From: an uncultured Pelagibacteraceae bacterium
Lineage (GTDB): Bacteria > Pseudomonadota > Alphaproteobacteria > Pelagibacterales > Pelagibacteraceae
Direction: 5' to 3'
Assembly (NCBI GenBank): GCA_902609535.1
Contig: CACLSF010000002.1
Coordinates: 54,943 to 118,942, forward strand
Length of the DNA stretch: 64,000 bases
In this document: one piece after another, positions 56,373-64,000 of the stretch
How positions within the stretch are numbered: position 1 is the first letter of the stretch
Layout of the letters: every line of letters starts with the position of its first letter
Program-made: the position numbers and the translations under genes
Notes under the pieces: model-generated
Told to the model about the DNA's origin: nothing
The model's database searches: none
Seen by the model: the letters and a program-made list of their open reading frames with translations, nothing else

Positions 56373-56896
56373 TGAAATTAAAAAAATATTTATACAAAAA
56401 AGTTGAAAGCACTAACAATGTAGCGCTAAGATTAATTAAACAAGGCAATCAAAGAGGAATAATTTTAACAGATCAACAAACAAAAGGTAAAGGACAAAGA
56501 AAAAATAAATGGATATCTATAAAAGGTAACTTGTTTTTATCAGTCTTCTTTGAAATTAGTAAAAAAATATCTTTATCAAAAATAATAAATTTAAATTTAA
56601 AAATAATTAAAAAAATAATATATAAAAAAATAAACACTTTAATTCTAATAAAAAAACCTAATGATATATTAATAAATAAAAAAAAAGTCTGCGGAATTTT
56701 ACAAGAAACAATTTTTATGCAGAATAGAAAATACTTAATTGTAGGAATTGGAATTAATGTTTATAGTAGTCCAAAAATTAATAATTATCCAACTACATTT
56801 TTAAATAATTATACAAATAAAAAAATTAAAAGACTTGAATTATTTAAAGAAATTAAATTGCTGTATGAAAAAAACTTACACTTATTTGGAGTTTAA
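56372..56896 (+). CDS. birA: Minimal biotin-[acetyl-CoA-carboxylase] ligase
   Basis: A 174-residue biotin protein ligase that attaches biotin to carrier proteins such as AccB. It is shortened to the catalytic core: no N-terminal DNA-binding domain, and little or no C-terminal SH3-like domain. Motifs are degenerate but recognisable: ESTN (12-15), the biotinyl-AMP loop GKGQRKNKW (39-47, family GRGRxxRxW), KKPNDI (94-99, family KWPND) and CGILQE. Its place after nuoN and before coaX matches other alphaproteobacteria. Confidence 0.85.
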   Translation: MKLKKYLYKKVESTNNVALRLIKQGNQRGIILTDQQTKGKGQRKNKWISIKGNLFLSVFFEISKKISLSKIINLNLKIIKKIIYKKINTLILIKKPNDILINKKKVCGILQETIFMQNRKYLIVGIGINVYSSPKINNYPTTFLNNYTNKKIKRLELFKEIKLLYEKNLHLFGV

Positions 56897-56899
56897 TAT

Positions 56900-57640
56900 A
56901 TGTACTTAATTGGAGATATTGGAAATACTGCAATTAAAATTTGTTTGTTTAATGACAATTTAAAATTGATTAAAAATATTAAAATTCATAAGAAAAATTT
57001 AAACAAAAAATTTATCAATAAAAAATTATTATTTTTAAGAAAATATAATTCTAAACTTAGAAAAGTACTCTTTAGCTCGGTCGTTCCTAACTCTTATAAA
57101 ATAATAAAAAAAACCATCAAAGAAATAACTAAATTGAACTGTGTTGAGTTAAAAACACGTAATTTAAAAAAATTTATAAATATAAAAGTTAATAGAAAAC
57201 AAATTGGTTCTGATCGTTTAGCTAATGCGATTGCAGTTATTGATAGTAGGTTTAATTATATTATAGTTGATTTTGGAACGGCTACCAATTTTGATATTGT
57301 TATTAAAAAAGATTATATCGGTGGTGTTTTAGCGCCGGGTGTAGAACTTTCCTTGAAAAATTTAATAGATAAAGCCTCTTTAATACCTAAAATTAAGCTA
57401 GAAAAGACAACAAATGTCATTGGCAAAAACACTAAAACTGCTGTAAGAGCTGGTTTTTATCATGGTTATACTGGTTTAATTGAAAATATAATTAAACTTA
57501 TATTAAAACAAACTAGAAAGAAGTTTAAAATTATACTTACAGGTGGATTTGCACACTTATTTAAATCATCAATTAAAGGTATTAAAACGGTTGATAAAAA
57601 TTTAACAATTAAAGGTATCTTAAAAGTAGCTATAAATTAA
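56900..57640 (+). CDS. coaX: Type III pantothenate kinase
   Basis: A 246-residue ASKHA-fold kinase for the first step of coenzyme A synthesis. The phosphate motif is IGDIGNTAIKICLF, the pantothenate region GSDRLANAIAV contains the catalytic aspartate, and DFGTATNFDIV and GGVLAPGVELSLKNL follow. It is very lysine/asparagine/isoleucine-rich, as expected for an AT-driven genome. It lies three bases after birA and seven before rnj. Confidence 0.9.
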   Translation: MYLIGDIGNTAIKICLFNDNLKLIKNIKIHKKNLNKKFINKKLLFLRKYNSKLRKVLFSSVVPNSYKIIKKTIKEITKLNCVELKTRNLKKFINIKVNRKQIGSDRLANAIAVIDSRFNYIIVDFGTATNFDIVIKKDYIGGVLAPGVELSLKNLIDKASLIPKIKLEKTTNVIGKNTKTAVRAGFYHGYTGLIENIIKLILKQTRKKFKIILTGGFAHLFKSSIKGIKTVDKNLTIKGILKVAIN

Positions 57641-57647
57641 AAAAAAT

Positions 57648-59306
57648 ATGAAAGATGAATTATTATTTTGTCCTTTAGGAGGATCTGGTGAAATAGGAAT
57701 GAACATGAACCTATTTGCATATGGTAAGCCAGACAATCAAAAATGGATTATTGTTGATGTTGGTGTTACATTTGCAGATGATACAGTACCTGGTGTTGAT
57801 ATTATATATCCAGATCCAGGATTTATAATAGATAAAAAAGATGACTTGCTAGGCATTGTCCTAACACATGCCCATGAAGATCATATTGGAGCTATTGCTC
57901 ATGTTTGGCCAAAATTAAAATGTAAAATTTATGCTACACCTTTTACCTCAGTATTAATTACTGAAAAATTTAAAGAAAAAAAAATTGATATAACTGGTTA
58001 TTTAAAAATAGTAGAACTTAATAGTACAATCAATCTAGATCCTTTTAAAATAGAGTTTGTTACACTCACTCATTCAATATTAGAACCTAATGGTCTTAGA
58101 ATACAAACACCAGCTGGAAATATACTACATACCGGAGATTGGAAATGTGATCCAGATCCTTTGATAGGTGGAAACATAAACTCTGAAAGATTAAAGGAAA
58201 TAGGAAACGAAGGTGTATTAGCCATGATTTGTGACTCAACAAATGTATTTAGCGCAGGTAGAGCAGGGTCTGAACTTGATGTGCGTAAAAATTTACTTAA
58301 GGTTTTTGAAAGATTAAAAAAAAGAATAATCGTTACTTCATTTGCATCCAATGTAGCTAGAATGGAAACTGTTTTTTATTGTGCAGAGCAAACAGGAAGG
58401 TATATTTCACTAGTTGGAAGATCGATGCACAGAATATTTAAAGCAGCAAGACAATGTGGTTATCTTAAAAATGTTATTGATCCTATAGATTCAAGAGACG
58501 CAAAAAATATTTCTAGAGAAAAAATTGTTTATTTGTGCACTGGAAGTCAAGGCGAACCAATGGGAGCTATGAATAGGATAGTTAAATATACTCACCCTGA
58601 TGTCTATATAGAAAGAAATGATGCTGTAGTTTTTTCGTCAAAAATTATACCAGGAAACGAGAAGAAATTGTATAAGTTACATAATAATTTAGTCAAAGAG
58701 GGTATTGAAGTCATATCTGAAGACAATGAATATATTCACGTTTCTGGCCATCCTAACCGTGAAGACCTTAGAGATATGTATAATTGGATTAAACCAAAAG
58801 CTGTTATCCCAGTTCATGGAGAACATAGACACATGATAGAGCACATTGAATTTGCAAAAGAAATGCAAGTTAAATACCCAGTTCAAGTAGAGAACGGTGA
58901 TATTGTTAAGTTATATCCTGGAGAAAAACCAGAAGTCTATGACAAAGCACCAAGTGGAAGAGTTTATTTAGATGGAAATATTCCAGTAGAGGAAGACTCT
59001 AGATCAATAAAAGAAAGAAGAAATATTTCATCAAATGGATTTTTAGAAGCTACAATTATGATTACACCAAAAGGCAACATTCATAACAAACCCTTGGTAA
59101 CTTTTAGAGGTCTACCAGTATATGAGAATGATGAGTTTATTTATGGATTAGAGGATGAAATAGAAAGAACTGTTAAAACATTTTCATTAAACAACACAAA
59201 ACAACAAGGTAATCTCATAGATGCTCTTAAAATAACTTGTCGTAAATTTTCAAAAGAAAAAACTGGGAAAAAACCACTAACAAATATAAACTTGGTAAGA
59301 ATTTAA
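57648..59306 (+). CDS. rnj: Ribonuclease J
   Basis: A 552-residue metallo-beta-lactamase/beta-CASP nuclease, with both endonuclease and 5'-3' exonuclease activity in studied members. The metal site is LTHAHEDHIGA (H74, H76, D78, H79), with further ligands in HTGDWK and HGEHRH, and the beta-CASP part includes STNVFSAGR and CTGSQGEP. RNase J is common in alphaproteobacteria beside RNase E. It sits between coaX and proS, a conserved arrangement. Confidence 0.93.
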   Translation: MKDELLFCPLGGSGEIGMNMNLFAYGKPDNQKWIIVDVGVTFADDTVPGVDIIYPDPGFIIDKKDDLLGIVLTHAHEDHIGAIAHVWPKLKCKIYATPFTSVLITEKFKEKKIDITGYLKIVELNSTINLDPFKIEFVTLTHSILEPNGLRIQTPAGNILHTGDWKCDPDPLIGGNINSERLKEIGNEGVLAMICDSTNVFSAGRAGSELDVRKNLLKVFERLKKRIIVTSFASNVARMETVFYCAEQTGRYISLVGRSMHRIFKAARQCGYLKNVIDPIDSRDAKNISREKIVYLCTGSQGEPMGAMNRIVKYTHPDVYIERNDAVVFSSKIIPGNEKKLYKLHNNLVKEGIEVISEDNEYIHVSGHPNREDLRDMYNWIKPKAVIPVHGEHRHMIEHIEFAKEMQVKYPVQVENGDIVKLYPGEKPEVYDKAPSGRVYLDGNIPVEEDSRSIKERRNISSNGFLEATIMITPKGNIHNKPLVTFRGLPVYENDEFIYGLEDEIERTVKTFSLNNTKQQGNLIDALKITCRKFSKEKTGKKPLTNINLVRI

Positions 59307-59314
59307 ATAATAAA

Positions 59315-60643
59315 ATGTATTTTTCAAAATCATTTGTACCAATTCTTAAAAATAATCCTACAGAAGCCAAAATTAAATCTCATCAGCTTATGTTAAGAGT
59401 TGGAATGATTAAGCAATCATCAGCAGGGATTTATTCATGGTTACCACTCGGTTTCAAAGTTATGAAAAAAATAGAGCAAATTGTCAGAGAAGAGCAGGAT
59501 AGAATTGGCGTTCAGGAAATTCTAATGCCAACAATTCAATCATCAGAAATTTGGAAAGAAAGTGGAAGATATGATGATTATGGAGAAGAGATGTTGCGCA
59601 TTAAAGATCGTCAAAATAGAGAAATGTTGTATGGACCTACCAATGAAGAGCTTGTAACAGAAATTTTTAGATCAAGTATTAAATCTTATAAATCACTCCC
59701 ACAGCTATTATATCATATTCAGTGGAAATTTAGAGATGAATTAAGACCAAGGTTTGGAATTATGAGATGCAGGGAATTTTATATGAAAGACGCTTACTCT
59801 TTTGATTTAAATGACGATGAAGCTCTTTTTTCATATAATAAATTTTTTCTCTCATACTTAAGGACCTTTAAAAGATTAAATCTATCAGCAATACCAATGG
59901 CAGCAGATACAGGACCTATTGGTGGAAATCTTTCCCATGAATTCATAATTCTTGCCGATACTGGGGAAAGTAAAATATACACAGACAAAAGGATATTTGA
60001 TGTTAATAGCTCATCTACTGTATTAGAAAAAAATTCGCTTACTAATTTACGACAGCAATATGAAAAATTTTATTCTGTTACAGACGAGAAGTTTGACCAG
60101 AAAGAATTTGAAAAAATTGTTCCGGAAGAATATAGAGTAAATACAAAAGGAATAGAGGTAGGTCATATCTTCTATTTTGGAGATAAATATTCAAAACCAA
60201 TGAATGCTGCAGTAGATTTTAATGGTAAAAAAGAATTTGTTAAAATGGGATCTTATGGAATAGGTGTATCAAGATTGGTAGGTGCCATAATTGAGGCTAA
60301 ATACAACGATAAAGATGGAATAATGAAATGGCCAATATCAGTTGCTCCATATGATTGTGCAATAATTCCAATGATTAAAAAAAATGATACATCAAATTTG
60401 GAAAAATCTAATAAAATATTTGATTATTTAAAGTCTAAAAATATAGATGCCATCATAGATGATACTGACGAAAATATTTCTGCAAAAATCAGGAAATTTA
60501 ATTTAATTGGTATTCCTTATCAGTTGATTTTGGGAAATCAAACAGATGGAGATTTATTTGAGTTTAAAGAAATCAATGGAGAAACACAAAAATTAAATAT
60601 CGAAGAAGCTGTGTCACAAATTTTAAAAGCTAAATCAAATTGA
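59315..60643 (+). CDS. proS: Prolyl-tRNA synthetase, short (no insertion domain) type
   Basis: A 442-residue class II synthetase that charges tRNA-Pro. Motif 2 is FRDELRPRFGIMRCREFYMKDAYSF (core RFGIMRCREF), GPTNEE is the amino-acid loop, and motif 3 is MGSYGIGVSRLVGA. It lacks the roughly 180-residue editing insertion found in E. coli ProRS, as usual in alphaproteobacteria, so any Ala-tRNA-Pro editing must come from another protein. It overlaps the Lol permease gene by four bases. Confidence 0.94.
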   Translation: MYFSKSFVPILKNNPTEAKIKSHQLMLRVGMIKQSSAGIYSWLPLGFKVMKKIEQIVREEQDRIGVQEILMPTIQSSEIWKESGRYDDYGEEMLRIKDRQNREMLYGPTNEELVTEIFRSSIKSYKSLPQLLYHIQWKFRDELRPRFGIMRCREFYMKDAYSFDLNDDEALFSYNKFFLSYLRTFKRLNLSAIPMAADTGPIGGNLSHEFIILADTGESKIYTDKRIFDVNSSSTVLEKNSLTNLRQQYEKFYSVTDEKFDQKEFEKIVPEEYRVNTKGIEVGHIFYFGDKYSKPMNAAVDFNGKKEFVKMGSYGIGVSRLVGAIIEAKYNDKDGIMKWPISVAPYDCAIIPMIKKNDTSNLEKSNKIFDYLKSKNIDAIIDDTDENISAKIRKFNLIGIPYQLILGNQTDGDLFEFKEINGETQKLNIEEAVSQILKAKSN

Positions 60644-61851
60644 TCTCACATCTAGAAAGAGAAGTTACATTTAGATTTTTAAGGACTAGAAAAAATGATG
60701 GTTTTTTAAATATCATATCAATTTTTTCTTTTATAGGTATTTCATTAGGGGTTGCGGTTCTAATCATTGTTATGTCAGTGATGAATGGTTTTAGAACTGA
60801 ATTAATAAGTAAAATTGTAGGCTTTAATGCTCATGCAGTAGTTCAACAAGAAAATAAACCACTGAAATATATTCAAGACTTGGATTTGGCAAAAAATATA
60901 GTCTCAAATGATGGAGAAGCAGTAATATTGAATAAAAATATTACGAAGGGTGTCTTCTTAAAAGGATATTTAGAAAATGATTTTAGAAATCTTAAAATAG
61001 CAAAAAATACGGAATTTTCTGGATCTCAAAACTTAAATAATAATAATATTTCTATTGGTAAAGAATTGAGTTTTAATTTAGATGTTGATATTGGTGATAC
61101 TATCACAGTAATGTCTCCTGCAGGAATACAAACTTTAGTAGGTACATTGCCGAAACAAGAAAACTTTAAAATAGTATCAATTTTCGATAGTGGTTTGTCA
61201 GACTATAATGAAAATATTGCATATATAAATTTAGAAACACTTGAGAGCTTTTTTAATAAGAATAAAGAAGACAGGTTCTTAGAATTTTATTTTAAAGATC
61301 CAAAAAATATAGAAACTCATAAAAAAAATTTAAAAACCCAGTTTCCAGATTCACTAGTTTATACTTGGTCAGATATGAATAAATCATTATTTTCAGCTTT
61401 GAAAGTTGAAAGAAATGTAATGTTTATAATTCTTTCTTTGATAATTATTGTTGCAGCATTTAATATAATTTCTGGACTTACAATTTTAGTTAAAAATAAA
61501 ACAAGAGATATAGGTATCCTAAAATCTATTGGGGTATCAAGTAAATCCATAAAAAAAATCTTCTTTTTAGTGGGTTTTTTTATAGGAACATCGGCGACAT
61601 TATTTGGAGTAGTTGTTGGCACTCTTTTTTCTATTTATATAGAAAGCATTAGACAATTTATCTCAAATATATTCGGTATTTCTCTTTTTCCAGAAGATAT
61701 TTATATTTTAAATTCTATGCCTTCTGAATTAAATTTAATTTCAATAATAATAATCTCTCTTTGTTCAATAATTGCAACAATTTTAGTATCTATATACCCA
61801 GCTTCAAAAGCATCATCTTTAGATACAGTTAAAACTCTCAAATATGAATAA
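60640..61851 (+). CDS. lolE: Lipoprotein-releasing ABC transporter permease (LolC/LolE)
   Basis: A 403-residue permease with one N-terminal helix (IISIFSFIGISLGVAVLIIVMSVMNG, core LGVAVLIIVMSVMNGFR), a large periplasmic domain of about 200 residues and three C-terminal helices. It extracts outer-membrane lipoproteins from the inner membrane together with LolD. I start it at TTG 60640, which overlaps the proS TGA, because the family N-terminus begins there and no ATG is available. A single LolC/E gene is seen, as in many alphaproteobacteria. Confidence 0.88.
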   Translation: MISHLEREVTFRFLRTRKNDGFLNIISIFSFIGISLGVAVLIIVMSVMNGFRTELISKIVGFNAHAVVQQENKPLKYIQDLDLAKNIVSNDGEAVILNKNITKGVFLKGYLENDFRNLKIAKNTEFSGSQNLNNNNISIGKELSFNLDVDIGDTITVMSPAGIQTLVGTLPKQENFKIVSIFDSGLSDYNENIAYINLETLESFFNKNKEDRFLEFYFKDPKNIETHKKNLKTQFPDSLVYTWSDMNKSLFSALKVERNVMFIILSLIIIVAAFNIISGLTILVKNKTRDIGILKSIGVSSKSIKKIFFLVGFFIGTSATLFGVVVGTLFSIYIESIRQFISNIFGISLFPEDIYILNSMPSELNLISIIIISLCSIIATILVSIYPASKASSLDTVKTLKYE

Positions 61852-62527
61852 TTATATTAAAATAAAAAATCTAACGAAAAAATACGAAAAAAATAAAACT
61901 ATAAAAGTTTTAAAAGATATTTCATTTAATTTTGAACCTGGAAAAACCTATTCTATTACGGGACCATCTGGATCTGGAAAATCGACTTTACTAAATTTAC
62001 TATCATTAATTGATTACCCCACAACGGGTTCAATCGAAATAAACAACAATAAAATAAAATTAAATAATAAAGTTGAAAATGATTTAATTAGAGCAAAGAA
62101 AATTGGAATAATTTATCAAGACAAAAACTTATTATCAGATTTTACCGCTTTAGAAAATGTTTACTTGCCTAACTTACTAGTTTCTAAAGAAAAACAAAAG
62201 TCCATATATCTTGCAAAAAAATTAATAAAAAATGTAGGTATGTCATCTAGAATAAACCATTTTCCAAATGAATTATCTGGTGGTGAAAATCAGCGTATTG
62301 CTATAGCTAGAGCATTAATTAACGATCCTGACATTATATTAGCCGATGAACCAACTGGTAGTCTAGATTCTGATAATGCAAAACTTATCTTTAAAATCCT
62401 ATTTAATTTAAAAAATAAAAATAGAATCATAATTTTTGCAACTCACAATAGATATTTTGCAAATATGGCAGATTGTAAAATTATGATGAATGATGGTAAT
62501 ATACAAATCATCAATGCTAAAATCTAA
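61844..62527 (+). CDS. lolD: Lipoprotein-releasing ABC transporter ATPase LolD
   Basis: A 227-residue ABC ATPase. Walker A is GPSGSGKST, the Q-loop is IGIIYQDKNLLSDF, the ABC signature LSGGENQR, and Walker B with D-loop DIILADEPTGSLD. It overlaps the permease gene by eight bases and dnaE by 14, both on the plus strand. Its position makes LolD the specific call over other MacB-type ATPases. Confidence 0.92.
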   Translation: MNNYIKIKNLTKKYEKNKTIKVLKDISFNFEPGKTYSITGPSGSGKSTLLNLLSLIDYPTTGSIEINNNKIKLNNKVENDLIRAKKIGIIYQDKNLLSDFTALENVYLPNLLVSKEKQKSIYLAKKLIKNVGMSSRINHFPNELSGGENQRIAIARALINDPDIILADEPTGSLDSDNAKLIFKILFNLKNKNRIIIFATHNRYFANMADCKIMMNDGNIQIINAKI

Positions 62528-64000
62528 GAAAAAATCTTTTAATCAAATTAAAATTCACTCACAGTATTCAATTTGTGAGGGTGCATTAAAAATTGAAAAT
62601 CTTAAAGAGTATTGTAAAAAAAATAAGATACAGTCTGTAGGTTTAAGTGATACTTACAATTTATCAGGAGCATTAGAATTTTCGGAAAATATCTCATCTG
62701 TTGGTACCCAACCTATCATAGGATCACAGGTTCAATTTAAATTTAAAAATACTTATGGACTTATTCCTCTAATTGCAAAAAATTATCATGGTTATAAAAA
62801 TATAATTGAACTTTCTTCAAAAGCTTATTTAGAAAATGTCGATAATGACAAACCACATTGTTCTATTGAAGATTTAACAAAATACAGTGACGGGATTATC
62901 GTTCTATCTGGAGCAATAAATAATTTAATTGGCAATATGTTTAATAAAGGATTATTTGAGGAGTTAGATGAATTAATAACAATATTAAATAACAATTTTA
63001 AAGAAAATTTTTATTTAGAAATTCAAAGACATGGTGATAAAAATGAAAAAGAATTTGAATTTTTTAACCTAAATGTTTCAAAAAAATATCAAATACCAAT
63101 CATAGCTACTAACGAGGTTTATTATTTAGATAAGGAAATGCATGAAGCTCATGATGCTTTAATGTGCATTGGACAAAAAACTTATATAAACGATCAAAAA
63201 AGATTAAAACTGACTAATAATCACTATTTAAAATCATCGTCCGAAATGGATGAGATTTTTAAAGATTTACCCGAGGCATTAGAAAATAATTATAATTTGC
63301 CTTTTAGATGTAATTATAGACCTACTCCATCCAAACCCATACTGCCTAATATTATTACAGATACAGTCAATATCGACGATAAGTTAAGAAATGACTCTTT
63401 AAAAGGTTTAGAAGAAAAATTTAAAATCGATCCTGAGCTAATAGGTAAAATTTCAAATAATATAAAAACTAAAGATACTTATAAAGATAGGTTAAATCAT
63501 GAAATAAAAATTATAACTGAAATGAATTATTCAGGATATTTCTTAATTGTCTCGGATTATATAAAGTGGGCAAAAAATAATAGTATACCAGTTGGTCCCG
63601 GGAGAGGGTCTGGAGCAGGCTCCCTAGTTGCTTGGTGTCTATCTATAACAGATGTTGATCCAATAAAATTCAATTTAATTTTTGAGAGATTTTTAAACCC
63701 TGATAGAATTTCTATGCCTGATTTTGATATAGATTTCTGTGAGGAAAAAAGAGATCAAGTTTTCAAATATTTGACAACTAAATACAAGGATAGTGTTGCC
63801 CACATTATAACATTTGGAAAACTTAAAGCTAGAATGGTAATAAGAGATGTTGGACGTGTATTAGGACTTCCATATGGTTTTATAGATACTATATGTAAAA
63901 TGATACCATTTGACCCATCTAGACCGTTAACCTTGCAAGAAAGTATCAATATAGAACCAAGATTACAAAAGTTAATAAATGAAGATAAGAGAGTCAGTCG
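62514..64000 (+). CDS. dnaE: DNA polymerase III alpha subunit, 5' part (3' end outside window)
   Basis: The replicative polymerase. ATG 62514 (MLKSKKKSFNQIKIHSQYSI) starts inside lolD, and the frame stays open to the window end, giving 495 codons of an expected 1,100-1,200. The PHP domain comes first; its metal residues are degenerate (IHSQYS and LSDTYNL in place of the HxH and TDHGN patterns), as in E. coli DnaE. The catalytic palm begins with GPGRGSGAGSLVAW and MPDFDIDF, the latter holding two metal-binding aspartates. It is the last member of the run that starts at nuoA. Confidence 0.95.
   Translation, partial: MLKSKKKSFNQIKIHSQYSICEGALKIENLKEYCKKNKIQSVGLSDTYNLSGALEFSENISSVGTQPIIGSQVQFKFKNTYGLIPLIAKNYHGYKNIIELSSKAYLENVDNDKPHCSIEDLTKYSDGIIVLSGAINNLIGNMFNKGLFEELDELITILNNNFKENFYLEIQRHGDKNEKEFEFFNLNVSKKYQIPIIATNEVYYLDKEMHEAHDALMCIGQKTYINDQKRLKLTNNHYLKSSSEMDEIFKDLPEALENNYNLPFRCNYRPTPSKPILPNIITDTVNIDDKLRNDSLKGLEEKFKIDPELIGKISNNIKTKDTYKDRLNHEIKIITEMNYSGYFLIVSDYIKWAKNNSIPVGPGRGSGAGSLVAWCLSITDVDPIKFNLIFERFLNPDRISMPDFDIDFCEEKRDQVFKYLTTKYKDSVAHIITFGKLKARMVIRDVGRVLGLPYGFIDTICKMIPFDPSRPLTLQESINIEPRLQKLINEDKRVS

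Noticed and set aside
1..64000. CRISPR arrays, insertion sequences, integrases, phage genes or genomic island signs
   Set aside because: No spaced direct repeats, transposase motifs, tRNA-adjacent integrase or attachment repeats were found; the three tRNAs sit in conserved housekeeping contexts.

Overview
The window is very AT-rich, densely packed DNA with one-base TAATG/ATGA gene junctions and almost no spacers. No stretch longer than about 200 bases lacks a gene. Gene content and order point to an alphaproteobacterium of the SAR11 clade (Pelagibacterales). The evidence is the order tig-clpP-clpX-lon / tRNA-Val / tRNA-Asp / nuoA-N / birA / coaX / rnj / proS / lolCE / lolD / dnaE, a prolyl-tRNA synthetase too short to hold an insertion domain, a dimethylglycine dehydrogenase, a TRAP transporter and extreme streamlining. 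No insertion sequence, prophage, integrase, CRISPR array or rRNA was seen.

Region 1 (1-13.7 kb) is mixed metabolism. It opens with the 3' part of a dimethylglycine/sarcosine dehydrogenase, a TauD-type dioxygenase and an AEC transporter. Minus-strand guaC and a tartrate/D-malate dehydrogenase follow. Next come a fluoroacetate-dehalogenase-type hydrolase, the TldD/TldE protease pair, a TPR protein, a histidine phosphatase, an aminotransferase, an atypical SDR, a SOUL haem-binding protein and an exported cupin. Region 2 (13.7-14.0 kb, minus) is a compact unit with its own candidate promoter, a 23-codon leader ORF, a 63-codon basic ORF and a strong terminator.

Region 3 (14.1-20.5 kb, minus) holds a six-gene packed run (GMC oxidoreductase, TerC, SDR, M23 peptidase, hydratase, ectoine-hydrolase-like M24 protein), plus a methyltransferase. 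Region 4 (20.6-29.4 kb, plus) has a Baeyer-Villiger monooxygenase, an FKBP-rhodanese fusion, an SDR / aldehyde dehydrogenase / 3-hydroxyisobutyrate-dehydrogenase-like trio and a complete TRAP transporter. A palindrome precedes the TRAP binding-protein gene and a terminator follows it. Region 5 (29.4-36.1 kb) holds a DMT exporter, an NCS1 permease with a zinc alcohol dehydrogenase, a DUF3047 protein, a YbgC thioesterase, a family-5 uracil-DNA glycosylase, another beta-hydroxyacid dehydrogenase, a DUF1289 protein and two small two-helix membrane proteins.

Region 6 (36.2-42.4 kb) is the proteostasis block: tRNA-Leu, trigger factor with a long lysine-rich tail, ClpP, ClpX, Lon, then tRNA-Val and tRNA-Asp. 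The HU gene usually found after lon is absent here. Region 7 (42.5-64 kb) is a single plus-strand run of 14 complex I genes, biotin ligase, type III pantothenate kinase, RNase J, ProRS, the Lol permease and ATPase, and the 5' two-fifths or so of dnaE, cut by the window end. All functional calls rest on motif recognition by eye; no database search was possible.
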